Positions 47,411-61,477 of a stretch of DNA of 64,000 bases are shown here, piece after piece. Under the pieces are notes generated by a model that had not been told where the DNA came from, did no database searches, and was given only the letters and a program-made list of their open reading frames with translations. A program made the position numbers and the translations under genes. The stretch lies in NCBI GenBank assembly GCA_964017195.1, contig OZ024894.1, positions 1,922,501 through 1,986,500 of the forward strand, given 5' to 3'. The DNA is from Siderastrea radians (Eukaryota; Cnidaria; Anthozoa; Scleractinia; Rhizangiidae). Each line of letters starts with the position of its first letter. Position 1 is the stretch's first letter.

Positions 47411-50400
47411 CGAAAACAACATTACGTAACTCATGTTTTCACTCCGCAAAAGGAGATTTTCTTTAATTATTGATTGTTCTGAGAGACACCGATGTCCCTT
47501 CCTTAATCATTTTATCACTGTTTTATGTTGACTGTTTCTTGAGAACGGTAGGGAGAAGTAGGTTTGGTCAATGCTGGATACATATTTGTCAAAAAAAAAA
47601 AAATAGAGCCTGAGACTAAAAACTTGTTCGAAGCTGGAGGCCTCGTTTAGGGCACTGCTTACGATTTGGTCGTGTTTGGGTGCGAGTGGACAAAACACAG
47701 CATATGTTTAAATCATAAATATTTCCTTGTTCTTTCCTAAACAAATTGCAATTTCCTGCAACACTATCAGGACATACGGACAATTTTCTGCCTGATTAGG
47801 ACGTCTACAGAACACAACATTCTTCTTTAAGGTGATTCCATTCAATTGCATTGCGCATCCTTTCTGCGCATCATTTTTAGCGTGATTAGCGCGCGCACGA
47901 GCGCGCGCGCGTTCAGAACTTGATAGGTTTTCCATGAAAGCTTAGCTGTTCAGAGAAATAAATGGTCGTTTCCTCCCAAACGAACTCGGTGACCCCACTT
48001 TTTTATTTCACTTATTTAAGTAAAATACGACTTTGCATGATATATTCAAATTTGAAGAATTTTTCATTATTCAATTTTGCAAAATGCCGGGTTAATTCAC
48101 TATTACAGTCAGATTTTAGACGTTTCACCGGAACCGTACAGACGCTCGATTTGCCCATTATTTCACTGGTTTCATTTTTACGGCAATTTTAAAACGTTTT
48201 ACTTTAACATTTTTCTTCTATCATAAGAATAATGCTTATATTTCATTGCCAGTAACAACCTTGTTAAAGTAATGGGTGTCTCTGGTACAAGGATAGGTTT
48301 TTAAATATTGCTGTCGAAAGCTGGCAAAGTACCTATAAACTACAGCCCTGTAGCGTGAAATCAGACACGGTGACCCCCTCTTTTTACTTTGCTTTTTTAA
48401 CGTGCTAGGTGTAATTAATAACTGTGCAAAGTTTCAACAAATTCTCATTACAACTTCTTTTTCGATGGAATCACCTTAACTGATGATAACTACGTCTCCA
48501 GCTTCTCTCGTTATTCTTCAACCCAAACCTTGGCCAGCATCTGGTGTTTACCCTTGTCAACAACAGAAAAATATAAACGCGACAAACGCCTGTTTTGTGG
48601 GCTGACCTTAACCTCAAGGGCCACAGAGAATTTGGGCTTTTAGCTGTTTCTCAGTATTGAATAATCTTAATTGAGAATACAAAAACCACCCTTGACTGAA
48701 ACACTCTGAAGCCACAGAGGTAGGGCAAGCCGTTAGCAAGTAGTCAATTTTGTGCAAGTAACGGATTGCACTGACAGAGACATTTCGGGTATATCATTTG
48801 TCAGTCTGATGCCCCGGGTCTGATGCCAACGTAGGTTTCAGTGCGAAGTAAGGAAAACTGGAGAATCTAGAAACTGGGAGAAAGACAGAACTAAGAATCA
48901 ACCGCCGATTACGGGGGATTCACGGAACCACGGAACAAAGTGGAGGAGGCGAACACTGCTACCACTGATTCCTTTGTGAGACTTTGTTGAATGAAACTGC
49001 TCTATAAACCCATTTGGACATGAACATTCTAACAGATTATTGCAGCGCCTGATAAGACTAAAACATTGGATCCGGTCTGAGAAATCGACCAAGTTCAGTG
49101 GAGGTCAGTTTGTTTGTGGACGTGTTCTATGTATTCCCGGGGTACATATATTGGATGTTGTAATGACCGTCAGGTGTGATAAGCTACTGTGGTGACGATT
49201 GTTAGTGTTTTGCAATGCCTGTAAAAAACATGAGGTCACAATATGCGAGGAAGCTTGATAACGGTTGACGCACTCTGTAATACATAGTATATTTTATTTC
49301 ATATTTTGCAATAACAATTTTGATGACAAAGCTTCGCGCAAACTATACTGATAACAAACTAAGTCATCTTCTTCATTTTGCAATAAACCGAGCTATCTTG
49401 ACAACTTTGCGACAGCCTTCTTGTTATACATTTTGACGTAGTATTCGTGTTCAAATAACTCATGAAGTGTGATTTAGATATATATAACCGCTAAGAAAAC
49501 CACTCTGCTGTGGCCAGGAGGGAACAGTGTCACTGCATAAACTGAAAAGTAAATGACTTCTTGAGTATCCCAAAACACAGACCCTTTGCACATCATCACA
49601 ACAATGAGAGTGATGAGGAAGTTGAACTCGAAGCGGTGAACCCCTGAAAGGGTAAAATTTGCTGTAAAAAAATTGCTTGAAGGGTTATAATTGCTTAAAT
49701 CGCATCGTCTTTATTTTTTATTGTTTTAATTAAATTAATCACTTATTAGTTTAGTTTAGCTAGTTGCTGTAACTTTTATTGTGTATAAATGAATGTTGTT
49801 TTTGTTGAAGGGTGGTCTAATTAACAAGGACGTCTCTATTACAAAAGGGTACAGGCAAAGGCAGAACTTTATTTTCTTCGGTTGCAAAACAATCTGTTTT
49901 ACGTTTGGTATACTTAATTCATTTATGTGTTATTGTAAAACATGGTACAAACTGTAATATCTCTACTAGTTCCAGCTGCCATAATAGTAATGAGAAGTTT
50001 TCTTTTCATTCAATGTTCCTTAATGTAATGTTAAAATGAACGTGACCACCAAACAGCCCTTTGCCATTTTCTGGAAACAGTCCATTTATAAAAGTGCCTT
50101 TAATCAAGGGAGATGACATATAGCTGGCAAGGAGAACATCCTGACAGAGAAATTGCCATTGTCTTGTTATTAATTTCTATTATCGCGCGATACCATTCCC
50201 ATGACCTTCTCAAGTAATTGACTGGCCCTATCCGTTGAAGGCGTTTAACAGCGGAAATCAGTGATGATGGCTAAACATAGGTTAACATGTGACCCCCAAT
50301 TTGTTCCCCAAACTTCGGAAACGCTAGACTTTTAATTGGTATGTGCGAAAGGCCATGATAGACTGCATTCTTTTTCTTAATAAGAACATCTAAATTTTTA

Positions 50401-53400
50401 GCTGAGGTCGAACCAAAAGTGAACGTTCTAATTTTAATGCCCATTTCCTGAGACTAGAAACGTTCTTTCTATGATAAATGTTGTCAATATTCAGACTTGG
50501 CCAGGAAACCTAAACGGCCGAGAAGGAAATAATGAAGGAAACCACACTTTATGTACACTTTACAAAACGTACCAAATAATTGGGCCTAACTGGAATACAC
50601 GTACACCTTTTCAGAAGAAAGCTACGTTAAACTCTCTTGCTATTTGCGCCTTTTTACACCTGTACTTAAAAAGACTCGGACAAAATAAAGGCGTTTACTA
50701 ACTCAATTTCAGTCTGGATATGTTCTTAGCATCGCCTCAAAAAGGCCCATCCAGGCCTCAATGCGTTCTAACTGTAAGAAAGCTGCGTTCAAATTGAAAA
50801 AAAAGTGTAAAAACATCAGTAGACGCTCCCACTTTTCGCGAGTCCGAACACTAATTGGTTCACAATAATTTGTTGAAGACTTAGTGCAACTTTCCTTGTT
50901 TCCTGTCCCTTGCTTCCGGTATACTTCATCAAAGTTTTCGGCATAGTTCCAAAAGGTCTTTCTTTTAATTGACTTAATTCTAGTATACGTGCTTCATTCA
51001 ACAGCGAATGCATTGAGCTGGCAGGAATCAAATTCAGACGGAACGTGCGTGCGTGTTCCATCTGCGGATATCAGTTACCGACCGCTATGACCAAAAGGCG
51101 ACGACTGATTTTAAGCTGAACTACCGATATGCGCTATGCCGTCCTGGTCCATTTACAGCTAAAATGTGAAAGGTCAAAAAGCTTAATAGCAGCCAAACGT
51201 GTGTTGTTAGAAACTGGATAAATGTCATGAGGAATTGCGCTCCAGTGATGTAGACTTGTCAACAATAAGTAGAGACTCGTTCGCGTTGTGGAACTCTTCT
51301 GTTGGAAAGTTGGCTCCCTCCCTTCTTCATCACTGACAGAATTCGGCAATATTCCAATTCTTTTTTTTAATTTTATGTTAGTGGCAGGGATAACATCTAT
51401 GAAATAGCTGATGTTCGTGCCTCTTCTACAGCTAATTGCGGATGTCGCTAGGCCTATGACCCTTTTAATTTGGTACGTGCAATAAAGCCGTTTTTAACGG
51501 TCATGCAGGATATTCACTTTGCGTATGCTATTATACTTTTACCGGTTTTGATCAATCCCCCGAAAATTATTCCCCGGCTGCTAAAATAATTTCTGCAGAA
51601 AGTCTACTTCACTACAGAAATTACCCATCATGTTTGTAAATGCACTTCAGTACCCAGTTATCGCTGACGTACTTGGTATTGATCGATTTCGCAAATGTGT
51701 TTTGCCCCTCACTATACCCCCTCAAACCATTTACAGTTTTACTATAATTAAAGCTAGAAAGTTTACACTGTGTGCACAAGGTTATGTGCAAATCGGCTTC
51801 AAACAGCCTAATAGCCTAGAAAATTGACACATCATTCCAGCCTCTACTGCAACCTGCATAACATTTCCAGTGGAAATATTGAAAAATGTTGTTACACTTA
51901 AGTTTGTATATCGCAAAATTCGACACTGATTGCTATCCATCATTGGTTTTTACATTTGGAAAGCAGATGGCTTGCTAGAACCTAAGAAAGTCTAGTCTAA
52001 TTCTGCAAGATAACGTCAATCGTCGTCACCGAGAAACCTTCCCGGCTAGAGAATTTTCTCGTGCTCTTTTAACATTTGTTAGTCCCAGTCCCGATGAAAT
52101 GAAATAGTCGGAAACTCAATTGGCAACAGTAGACTTGTAGATTGTTACACCAGGCAACGTTCAATTCGTGCAACTTGTCTCGTGGAACTGCGGGAAAACT
52201 TCCGTTCTACTTTTGGCTCTCATGGCGCGGAAATGGGACCTACTTCCCTCATTGTGGCTACGGAAAATTGCAAGAGATTTCCTTTTTCCTTTACTCAGGG
52301 TATTTCACACTAAACAAAAAGTCGAATGTGCTCGTGTTACACCGTCTTTCTGGTATCGAAAGCAACTCAACTCAACGCAACGCAACGTATTTGTTGGATT
52401 AAAATTCCAAATAATTAGAGCTGTAAAGTTATTTTTTTCCGGCAAGCGGCATATCGATCTCGTCACTGGACCCTGACGCCTTCAATACTTTTCTCTGGAG
52501 GTTCCCGCGACGTGTCAACAAGGAGATGCCATCAAACCTAAGACACGTAACATTCATTTTTTGCGCCCGCAGATATTTCGAATTTTTCTCTGCCAGAGTA
52601 GTGTGTCAGCACTACCTATGCCGCCTTACCTCTTAAAAAGGAACACATCCCTTAAGCAAACACTTGAATAAGTGGTCTCAAACCGTCCGCTTTCGGAAGG
52701 TAACGTGTAGGAGAATTGCGTTTTTCAAACCAGTCACTGGACAATTTTACCGTTTGATGTATTTATTTCCCGCCACAAAAGAACAGCAAACCGCACCTCA
52801 GAAAGGAATGAGAAAGGCTACGCTACGTCGTGCTATAAAATTCCCAGCTAGATTCCTTGATGAAAATCTGTTGTCTGGCTGTAGCTCAGTGTTTTCCCAT
52901 GTAATCACGCGCCCAAAAGGTTCAGTGCCTCATGTGAAAGAAAACAATGATTGTCGACCCAGATTGATGCCGTACTCTATCGATCCAAAGTTTTTTTTTA
53001 TCTCGACAAAACCCCCTTTCACTCCAACGTCTCATTTAATAACTCGACTTGCCAAAAGAAGTTTGAATAGTTTTCTCTGCATACCTCATTTCATAAATTT
53101 AATCTGTAATAACTCGAACTTTCGTTTGTAACCCCTCCAACAGTTTTTTCAGTTTCCCTTCGCGGTTCGACTTATCGAGATTCTCTGGCATACTGTGCAA
53201 CTGAATCGCACCCTCGTTAGTTCCGTCAAACATTTTACTAACTAGAACGCAAAACTTATTTCCCCTGTTTATCTTCTTTTAACAATTTAACCCCCAGTAG
53301 CTCAAAATTTCATTAACTCGAACATTTTTGGATTTCTCTTTGGCAGATTGAGTTATCGAGATTCTGGGGAAGTCCAGAATAATTAGCAGAAAAATTTCAA

Positions 53401-54299
53401 TCGAAAACACTAGTCTTCTAATTATCGCGCCCTTAAAATCTGCTCTACTACTGGGTTCATTAGCGACGATTTCAAGTGTTAAGATCCTAAGAATTTGTTC
53501 TACAGGAAACGAAGAAAAAATTTTACTAGATGGTGTAAAATTGGATTAAAACTGTACTGAACTGCTTAGGAATAGAAATGCGGTCACGACTACAGGAAGC
53601 TTTTAAGGAGGAATCTGAAAATGTCCACAGCTAGCTACAAAGGTCTTACGGAGTAATTCTTTTCTTCAGCAGAATTGGATTAAAACGATACGATACGATC
53701 CGCCCCTATAGACCGCACGTAATCATAACCTCATCCGGTCACAGTAAAGACTCGACATCTACCGAAAAGAAGACAACCTAGCTGGGAAGTCATTTTCGCT
53801 CCTTGTGAAATTGGGTTCTGACAACGTGTGTTAAATGACAGAAATAATGACACATGCAATAAGATTCTTTCTTTGTTACTATTTTACTCCTTTCTCCCCC
53901 ATAACCCGGCTAAGTGTTGCTTGAGCCTATGGGCAAAAATCAAATTTGACGATAATTAAAGTTATCGATTACCGCCTTGCCTCTGATGGAGTTCGTGATA
54001 GTAAAAAAATCGAGACCAGTATCCTTCTATGAAGACTATAAACAGACTGATGTGACCTGTATCTTGTTTTCGATCAAATAAGTTATTGGTGAAGGATGTA
54101 AACTTTAAGCATTCCAAAAAAACACACGCAATTCATCAACTGAAGACGTAAACCGCGAAGAGATATGCTCCCCTGAAATGTCAAGTTGAAGGCATAATTA
54201 GCCAAAACTTTAGCCTCTGAAATACCATGAATGTTTCCTTTTTTTCTTCGGTGGTCACGTTCAAAACTGGAGAAAGAATTCTTAAAATTCCCTTTTACT
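47411..54299. other. Long stretch without a recognised gene
   Basis: About 6.9 kb of AT-rich DNA. A GC-alternating run (about 47888-47911, Z-DNA-prone), a CGGTGACCCC-bearing repeat pair (about 47988 and 48369) and an AACTCGA/TCGAGATTCT degenerate repeat (about 53040-53360) are the only structure I see. The 155-codon ORF at 52664-53131 has no domain signal and overlaps the last of these repeats. Confidence 0.45.
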
Positions 54300-54690
54300 A
54301 CACAGCGACAAACAAAACCCAGTACAGGAAAGTACTGTAAAATAACCTTTAATTAAATTGTCACGCTTGATGGTTTCGTTTATGGGCTCAAAAGCTAGAA
54401 GTTCTTTACCACAGGAAAGGACTACTCAATAAAGCTTTCATTCAGGAATAGGCGCACTTTAGGATTTATTCTACAGACTGACTTTAAAGTTAGAACCACG
54501 TCGTACAGCATAATAAACGGCACCAAAGGAAAGCACTAATTGGCTCAATAGCTTTGGTCACACTGCAGGTTTATCCTTCGTCTTAAAACTTATAGAACCT
54601 CTTTAATCATTCAGACAGTACCACAGGAAAGGACTGCTTAATAGCTTTCATTTGAATGCCCTAAGGATTTTTATTCATTGATCCACTTTC
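54300..54690. repeat. Satellite-like tandem repeat, array 2
   Basis: Same landmarks as the array at 46980-47410 (CACAGGAAAG, AGCTTTCATT, GGATTTA..CTACAGACT), strongly diverged, about three to four units. Lies just upstream of the kinase gene. Confidence 0.6.
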
Positions 54691-55017
54691 CGTCCAAAGT
54701 TGCTGAACTAGCCGCTACCGTAATATAAGATGACTCAATTTACGAGTGTTGTGAAACTTTATCATTGAAATGTTGGTAAATGCCGGTGAATCGCTTAAAA
54801 TAACTGGCATGACCCCGCCTTCTCTTCAACGCCCACGGAAATAGAAACAAGAACGCCTTATCTTGTTGTGCATTAATTGGCTAGTTACAATATGACGTTT
54901 GACCCCAGAAATACACAGGTTTTGCGACAATAAAAGGGGCTTCCTGTGTTTTGCTTCGCAGAATTAGCAGTGAGGATCGGAGAGTACAAGTCGTGTAGTT
55001 TTAAGTCAACTTTCAAG

Positions 55018-57523
55018 ATGCCATCGCGACATTTCGAAAGCAGAAATTCACACATTTTCGAGAAAGAGTTCGAGATTCAAGAACGCCTTGGTGAAGGGTC
55101 TTTTGCCAAGGTTTACAAATGCATCGAGAGAGCCACCGAAAAAACATTTGCAGTCAAAGAATTACAGAGAATTCCGAACTTTTCAGAGGTGGAAGCCAAT
55201 GAGGAAGAAATTGCTATTTGGAAAGATTTGAAGCACGAGAACGTTGTTTCACTGCATAGAACATTCTCAAATAATTCCTTCCTGTATCTCGTTTGTGAGT
55301 ACATGGATGGAGGGAGTTTATTTGACGAGATAGTTGGCCAGAAAATCTACAGCGAGGAACAAGCGCGGTCCATTATGAAACAAGTAAGTAAAAAGTAGTT
55401 AACACGTCATGGTCTGTTAGTTTATTGTCTTTCTTTTCAAGAAACCTCTATTAAGTGTTTACGAACAACTCTTTGAGGTGTTCATGAACTGAGGTTAAGG
55501 GACGAGTTTATCACCAACAACGCGATTTGCTCTCAGTTCAGAATTGGGTAAGAGTGTTGAAATGCTTTATTTGTTACAAATGTGAGCCGTTTTCAATACT
55601 GTCAATGAGCTGCGATTTCCTTTTAGCGTAATTTTCATCAGTTTTCTAGATTCATCCAGAAACTAACCTTGTCAGCTTTATTTCGTTTCTTTCGATGTAT
55701 AAATATACTTCCGTTTTACAGTTGTTCTGTCGGGTGTTCTTAGAAATTTAAGGAACCGCCAGCTACCAAACACGGCGATGATGGCGATGGAAAACATTTA
55801 GGCGCACGTCACAAGATATATCATGTGACTTTTCCTACCTCTGACGTCATGAGATATTAATCATGTGAACACGATATACGAAACTGGTAATGACAGATAA
55901 TAACGCAACTCTGATTTGCAGTGAACCTATTATACTTGTAAAAATTTGACATTAATGTTAATAGAATGCACTTTATAAAATAGTGATTAGTTTACTAGAA
56001 TAACCGTGCGCTCCGAAAGTACGAAAAATTTAATTCCGAATTGCGAAATTACTTCTAATCCCTTGATGTAAAATGTCAGATTTCCGCTTTTTTGGCGTTC
56101 AAACATTTCCCAGGCGTTCTTACATTTCAAGGAAATCGGCAAAGTAACTCAGCGACGACAAATGACGAAAGAAACTCTCGCGTTGACATTTAATACGCTT
56201 AACAGGATAATCTTGTGACCCTCAGTCCCAGTTCCTTATGGACAGGAAATGGCTGAGGTCTGACGATTCAATGAATTGTACGACTCTAAGAGAATTTGCT
56301 TTGAGAATGTAATATCGGCTTCACTCAACGGTCAACTGAATAAAATACCTTGATCGCGGTATCGGTATCTTGATCCTTTTCGGACATTTTAAGCATTCAT
56401 GAGACAACAAAAACAGAGAGTCACAGCGCATTTACCAATCAACAGCTCTGTTCTGTCTGCTTCTTCTGGCGGGAGCGGTCAGCAAGCTGACCCTCCGTCA
56501 GTACGCAGCTAGTTATATCCACGTTAATTTGTTTATTAGGCCTCCAAGCTAGTGAGATGATTGAAAATGATTAAACTTTGAGTCATGTTCTGCTGGTCTG
56601 TGCTGTTACGAAATCCTGTCTGAGCAATACTTTCCTGCCGTGCTGTTAAAGATGTACGAGATGGTTCCAGCTTCTGGGACTGTGAGCTGAAATCCTTAAC
56701 TATGACCACTTTTTTTAATGAAAAATACTGAGTTCAAGGTAGATTTAACGTCTGAGTATGTTGATGAAATCCTAAAATGTAACCAATCAACTGACAGCTA
56801 CTTATCAGATCTTTCTTTGCAACTGCAACTGCCACTTCAGTTCCCCATATTTCACAAAAGAATACTTGGTCTGACCATAACTCTTCTTTTTCCCTGCAGC
56901 TTTTAAAAGCCCTAGAATACCTTCACGGAAAAAGGATTGTCCATCGCGATGTCAAAGCAGACAACCTTCTGCTCAGCAGATCAAAACACTCAGATCACGT
57001 GACCGTAAAGCTTGCCGACTTTGGTCTGGCGCGAAGACTGCCGGACAACTCTGACGTCATTAGTTGTCAGGCAGGCGGCGCGCCCCTATTTCTCGCGCCA
57101 GAGACAATTTTGGAGGATCCAATTGGACAGCCAGTGGACATGTGGGCCTGTGGTGTAATTTTGTTTATTCTTCTAGCCGGTTATCCTCCATTTTGGAGCA
57201 GTAACGACGAAAAATTATTGCTATCCATTTTGCAAGGACATTACACGATGCCTTCACCATACTGGGACAATGTGTCAAATGAAGCTAAAGATCTTGTGCG
57301 GCGATTACTTGTTGTGGAACCCAGTCAAAGACTCAAAGCATCCGAAGCACTGAACCATCCTTGGATGCAGATGGAATCCCCGCGGTCACCCAAAAAACCT
57401 GGTCAGCGGAGAAATTTTGCAGCAGTGATTTGCGGCGTGCGCGCGATGCTGAAGTTTCGAAGAATGAACCTTAAAGATTATGAATTCAGAAGAGAACTGG
57501 CAGAGGCTGAAGTTCTAAGCTAA
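55018..57523 (+). CDS. CaMK-type Ser/Thr protein kinase, two exons
   Basis: Exon 1 is 55018-55383 and exon 2 is 56900-57523, joined phase 0 across a GTAAGT...CTGCAG intron, giving 329 residues. Kinase signatures in order: Gly loop GEGSFAKV, catalytic Lys in FAVKEL, E in the alphaC helix, hinge CEYMDGG, HRDVKADN, DFG, LAPE and the DMWACGVILF helix. Layout, the GYPPFW motif and the closing NHPWM are CAMK-group features. A short basic C-terminal extension has no clear calmodulin site, though KFRRMNLK could contribute. All catalytic residues are present. The specific subfamily is uncertain. A TATA-less promoter lies upstream. Confidence 0.85.
55384..56899 (+). other. Kinase intron
   Basis: Starts GTAAGT and ends with a pyrimidine-rich TTTTTCCCTGCAG. 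No gene or strong repeat seen inside. Confidence 0.8.
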
Positions 57524-59760
57524 ATGAATCAGAACACTCCCGATAAAAATACAATCAAAAAGACATTTTATTAAGCAAAGCTTACGCAAACTAATTGAAA
57601 AAAAAGTCCAATCGCAGTTCCAAAGAAAAACTGTCATCTCGAGTCATCTGTTCTCAAAACTCGTTTTCACCGGTTTTCCTCTTTCTATTGCTACTTCAGG
57701 TTCGAATTTAAATCCTCCAGATGCAGAGATCTTTCACGGTTTACTTACGATGCATTAATGTACTTTAATTTATTTCGGACAGTTGCTTTGTGCAATTTTA
57801 AGGTAAAATGTGGCCATAAAGAAGAAACTTTCACATCGTATGTATGGCCCTAGAAAGGAAAAAAAAAAGAAAAGCTGTATATGTATGTAAATATGAAGCA
57901 TAGAGTTGACGTTTTTTCCTCAATTTTTACTAAACGTACAAGGGTGCATTTGCTATGTCGTTGCCGTGGTTAGATTAAACGATCGAACTTAGTATTTCTC
58001 ATACGATCTGGAGTGAAATACCTGCATATATCACTGTAGTTAGCGCCCCTAGTAACAAACGTATCTTAAAAATGCAAGGGTGATTTGCTTTAATCTGACC
58101 TTAGTGAGCTACCTAAGAGGGCAAGTTCAACAAATTTCAAACCCAGTCCACAGTCATCAAAAAGCAACCACTTGTCTGTGATACTGAACTTCTTTTCTGT
58201 CAAAACTATTTGAAACATTTGAGATCTCTACTTCTTCTCGGCAAACTCATTTCTTGGCAAATTGGCTAGTGATTTATGAGATTTGTCTGTATCTTTAACC
58301 CTTTAACTCCCAACTCCCAAGAGTGCCTAAAATGAAAATTCAAGACAAATTCCAAATCACATTTTGCAAAATATATGTAAAATACTTCCATATAAATAGC
58401 ATGCATCATGTGAAGGTACTGTTGAAGAGGTTTCATTTGAATGGTCACACCATAGGATTTCATCCACAGACTCAAAAGTTAGCACTACCTTAAATGTCCC
58501 CATAACTGAATCTGGGAGTGAAAGAGTCAAACACAGTTCCTCCTTACAAATTCTCTGATGCTCCAATGAAACATCACACTGTTAGAGTTTCCTGTCATTA
58601 TGTGTTCAGCATAATTTCAATATTTACAAAGAAAGGATTACCTCTAAGCACAAGTACCAAACAATAGCCCCCCCCCCCCCTTTAGGATAAGGACAACCCA
58701 ATATCTTTCTCCCCCTACCCCCCCATCCCCAAGACAGCATGTGCTTTGCTAGACTGATTTTCTCCCACGGTCATCTGCTTTCCCCCTGGTGGTGATGGGG
58801 GAGGGGGGTGTTCTCCCATATACAAGCCATTATGGTTATGTGCTGCTGTGAGTGGTAGGGCTTCAACCAGTTTAGTCTGGGATAGGGTACAGAAATCAAA
58901 GAGTTCTAGTCTAGAGTGGGGTATCATTACCCCGCCGTCAGGACGGGTCTACATGTAGTAATACCCATTTTTTTTCCCTCCATTATTATTTTTTTGGGTG
59001 GTCACTTGCCCCAGACCTCCGGTTTTTGCTCAACCAAACAAATACTCTTTGTGTCTTCCGCTACACAGGTTAGGGCTCGTATCTCGAGTGACCGTAATAT
59101 ATTTTGCACCCTAGGGAAAGGACAACAATGACGGGGTCTAATACCCCTGGGGCTTTTCTTGTTTATCAAGAAACTAGGGATTGACATTCATCAATTCTGG
59201 GAAAGGGTATGGAATTTTGTTGTCTAGTTTAGAATAGGGTTGCAAAATGAACTGAACATGGTCTGGTATAGGGTAAGTGTCTCAAAGTCCCAGTGGCACA
59301 TGCCCACCCTTGAACTGTTTGAGAATCAGGCTACTGCTTGAAAGACTCACACTTTTACACCAACAAGCTACTATGAGCATTTCCCAAATGTCCCAAATGT
59401 TTCCTAATAACAAGCTCCTCTCAACCTTTATTCAAAAAATGACTGGTAAACTCACTAGATCCAAAGAGAAGTTTGTTACCAAAGAAGGAGCAAACAAACA
59501 ACAACAAAAACATACAAAAACAAAACAAATTAAAGAAATGAACTAAATAAAAAACAACGGGCTACTAAACAAAGTCCTTATCAAGTGTGGTTCAAGGTTA
59601 AATAGAAGCTAATACTAGGTCTCAACAAACCAAATACATGTAGGAAATCCACATCTATACAGATCAGTCTCACAAACTGTGCTAATTGTGCTGACCTTGA
59701 CTAAAACTGGTTCAGGCCATCTCTGTTTTCCCAACTCACAGGGTTTGTTTTGTTTTCCAC
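57524..59760. other. No gene seen; satellite copy and simple repeats
   Basis: Intergenic. Holds one or two satellite-type units (58415-58600, with GAATGGTCACACCATAGGAT), a C-run (about 58669-58680) and a degenerate TCTAGAATAGGGT-type repeat (about 58880-59280). Confidence 0.5.
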
Positions 59761-61477
59761 TCAACAGTTATTCTGCAGAATCTCAGTTGGCAATTGCAAC
59801 AATGAAGCTTGAAGGCCAGTTCGCTTTTTAGGCATGATGCCAACAAAGCTCCAAGCATCCTCTTGTATATCATAACACTCTACACTGTCAAGATCCTCAA
59901 CTCCATCCTCTCCCCCAAACAGATAGACATGATCTCTAACACTGACAATGCCGCAGGCAGCACGTGGTTCAATGGGACTAGACACCAGGTTCCACTGATT
60001 TGAGCTCTTGTCAAAGATTTCACAACTTGCTTCAATAGAATCAAAGTCCATGTCAGAGAACCCTCCAACAAGGATTATTTTCTCATCAGAAGAGGCCACA
60101 GCAGCAAACCTTCTCTGATTGTTGATGTCTGGAATCTGAGTCCACTGTTCCTTTGACGGATCAAAGCACTCCACACTCTTGAGGCAGGCAGAAAGATTCT
60201 GACCTGCTATGACATAAATGAGCCCTTCAAGGACAACTGCACAATGGGCTGCTCGTGGGAATTTCATTGATGATAGGTCTGTCCATTTGCCCAGCCTGCA
60301 ATTATACTTCCTAACACAAAACCAGTTACAATCTTTTCCTCCTATCATGTAAAGTTCTTCATTGTGAGTAGTTAGTGAAGCACCTGTACAAGGAGCTATG
60401 TAGTCCTCTTTTGTAGGAATCCATTTATTTTGCAGAGGGTTGAAATAACACAATGGGGCAATTGTCTGTCCACCTGCAACATACAACTGACCACAAGATA
60501 CTGCAGCAGCATGTTGCGTGCGACGAAAAGGCATCTTCGGGAGGGAAATCCACTGCTTTGTGGCAACTAAATAACCGAAGGTACTACTGCGTGGCTTTAG
60601 AAGTACAGTTTCCTCACCTAGCTCATGGCCCCCTGTAAAGACTACAACTAGTTCTTTGCTTTTGAGGCATAAGCGAGGTCTTTGCAGTAAAACGTGATAA
60701 TCAACTGGAAACAGAAAGGTGTCCAGACCTTGTAATACAGTTCTCATGCATTCTGGGTTCTTTACCACTAAATCGTCTTTACCAAGTATCTCCCTCAGCC
60801 TGTACTTTGACATGGAGAAAACCCGTACACATTTGAGGAGCTCAGGGAACAGGCACTCCCTCGTTGAAGTATCGTATTTGACCCAGGAGACCACGGCATC
60901 ATAAACATCCTCCTCTTTCGTGACAATTATCTCGTCTTGAGAAATCAAGTTCTTGACCATATTAAAGTCTAGAGTTTTGAAATCTTCCGATTTAACGACA
61001 GCGACAAAATGTTTAAGTATGAAGACTACTGCTGCCTTCTTCAATGATAAATGACTCACAGTGAAACTGCGAAGCGAACGATTCAAGGGCCAGACAATTT
61101 GAAGCGCTTACGGTTCCCTCCAAAAACTCCGAAGCTTTCGATTTTAAAGTGGGAATTATTAAGTAATCAGCTGCCACAATCAGATCTTGTGCATTAGAAT
61201 TGTCCGCTTTAGCTTCACCAGTGTACAAGAACTCAAGAACTTCGGCCAGTGCAGCACATTTCACCATTTTAAGTTCCACCACGTGGCTTTGGTTTTCACT
61301 CAACTCGGTAGTATAAAACAGAGCGCGAAAATACTGGCTACCAGCCGACAAAACACACCGATGGGCCGGAAAATCTGTTCCTTCAGCTCGGACAATAGTA
61401 TCACAGAGAAGATTCGACTTTCTTAACTCATTCAGATTGCGAGGCAGGTTAACCATTACGTTTCCGGAATTCTCCAT
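59761..61477 (-). CDS. BTB-BACK-kelch (KLHL-type) gene with one frameshift
   Basis: The BTB domain starts at the ATG at 61477 (LCDTIVRAEGTDFPAHRCVLS, FLYTGEA) and runs to about 61040. From about 61050 onward the BACK domain (KKAAVVFILKHFVAVV, VVSWVKYD) and five to six kelch repeats (QLYVAGG, ELYMIGG, LIYVIAG, KIILVGG, HVYLFGG) continue in another frame to the stop at 59761. A single-base shift between about 61025 and 61060 separates them. No splice sites are seen. Apart from this the gene is intact at about 570 residues, a normal KLHL size. Either a sequence error or a recent inactivation. Product would be a Cullin-3 adaptor. Confidence 0.8.

Noticed and set aside
52142..52476. Two overlapping ORFs of 86 and 102 aa
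   Set aside because: Different frames of the same AT-rich DNA without motifs; a chance open stretch.
52664..53131. 155-aa ORF
   Set aside because: Starts from composition alone, with no domain signal, and its 3' end is a degenerate AACTCGA repeat.
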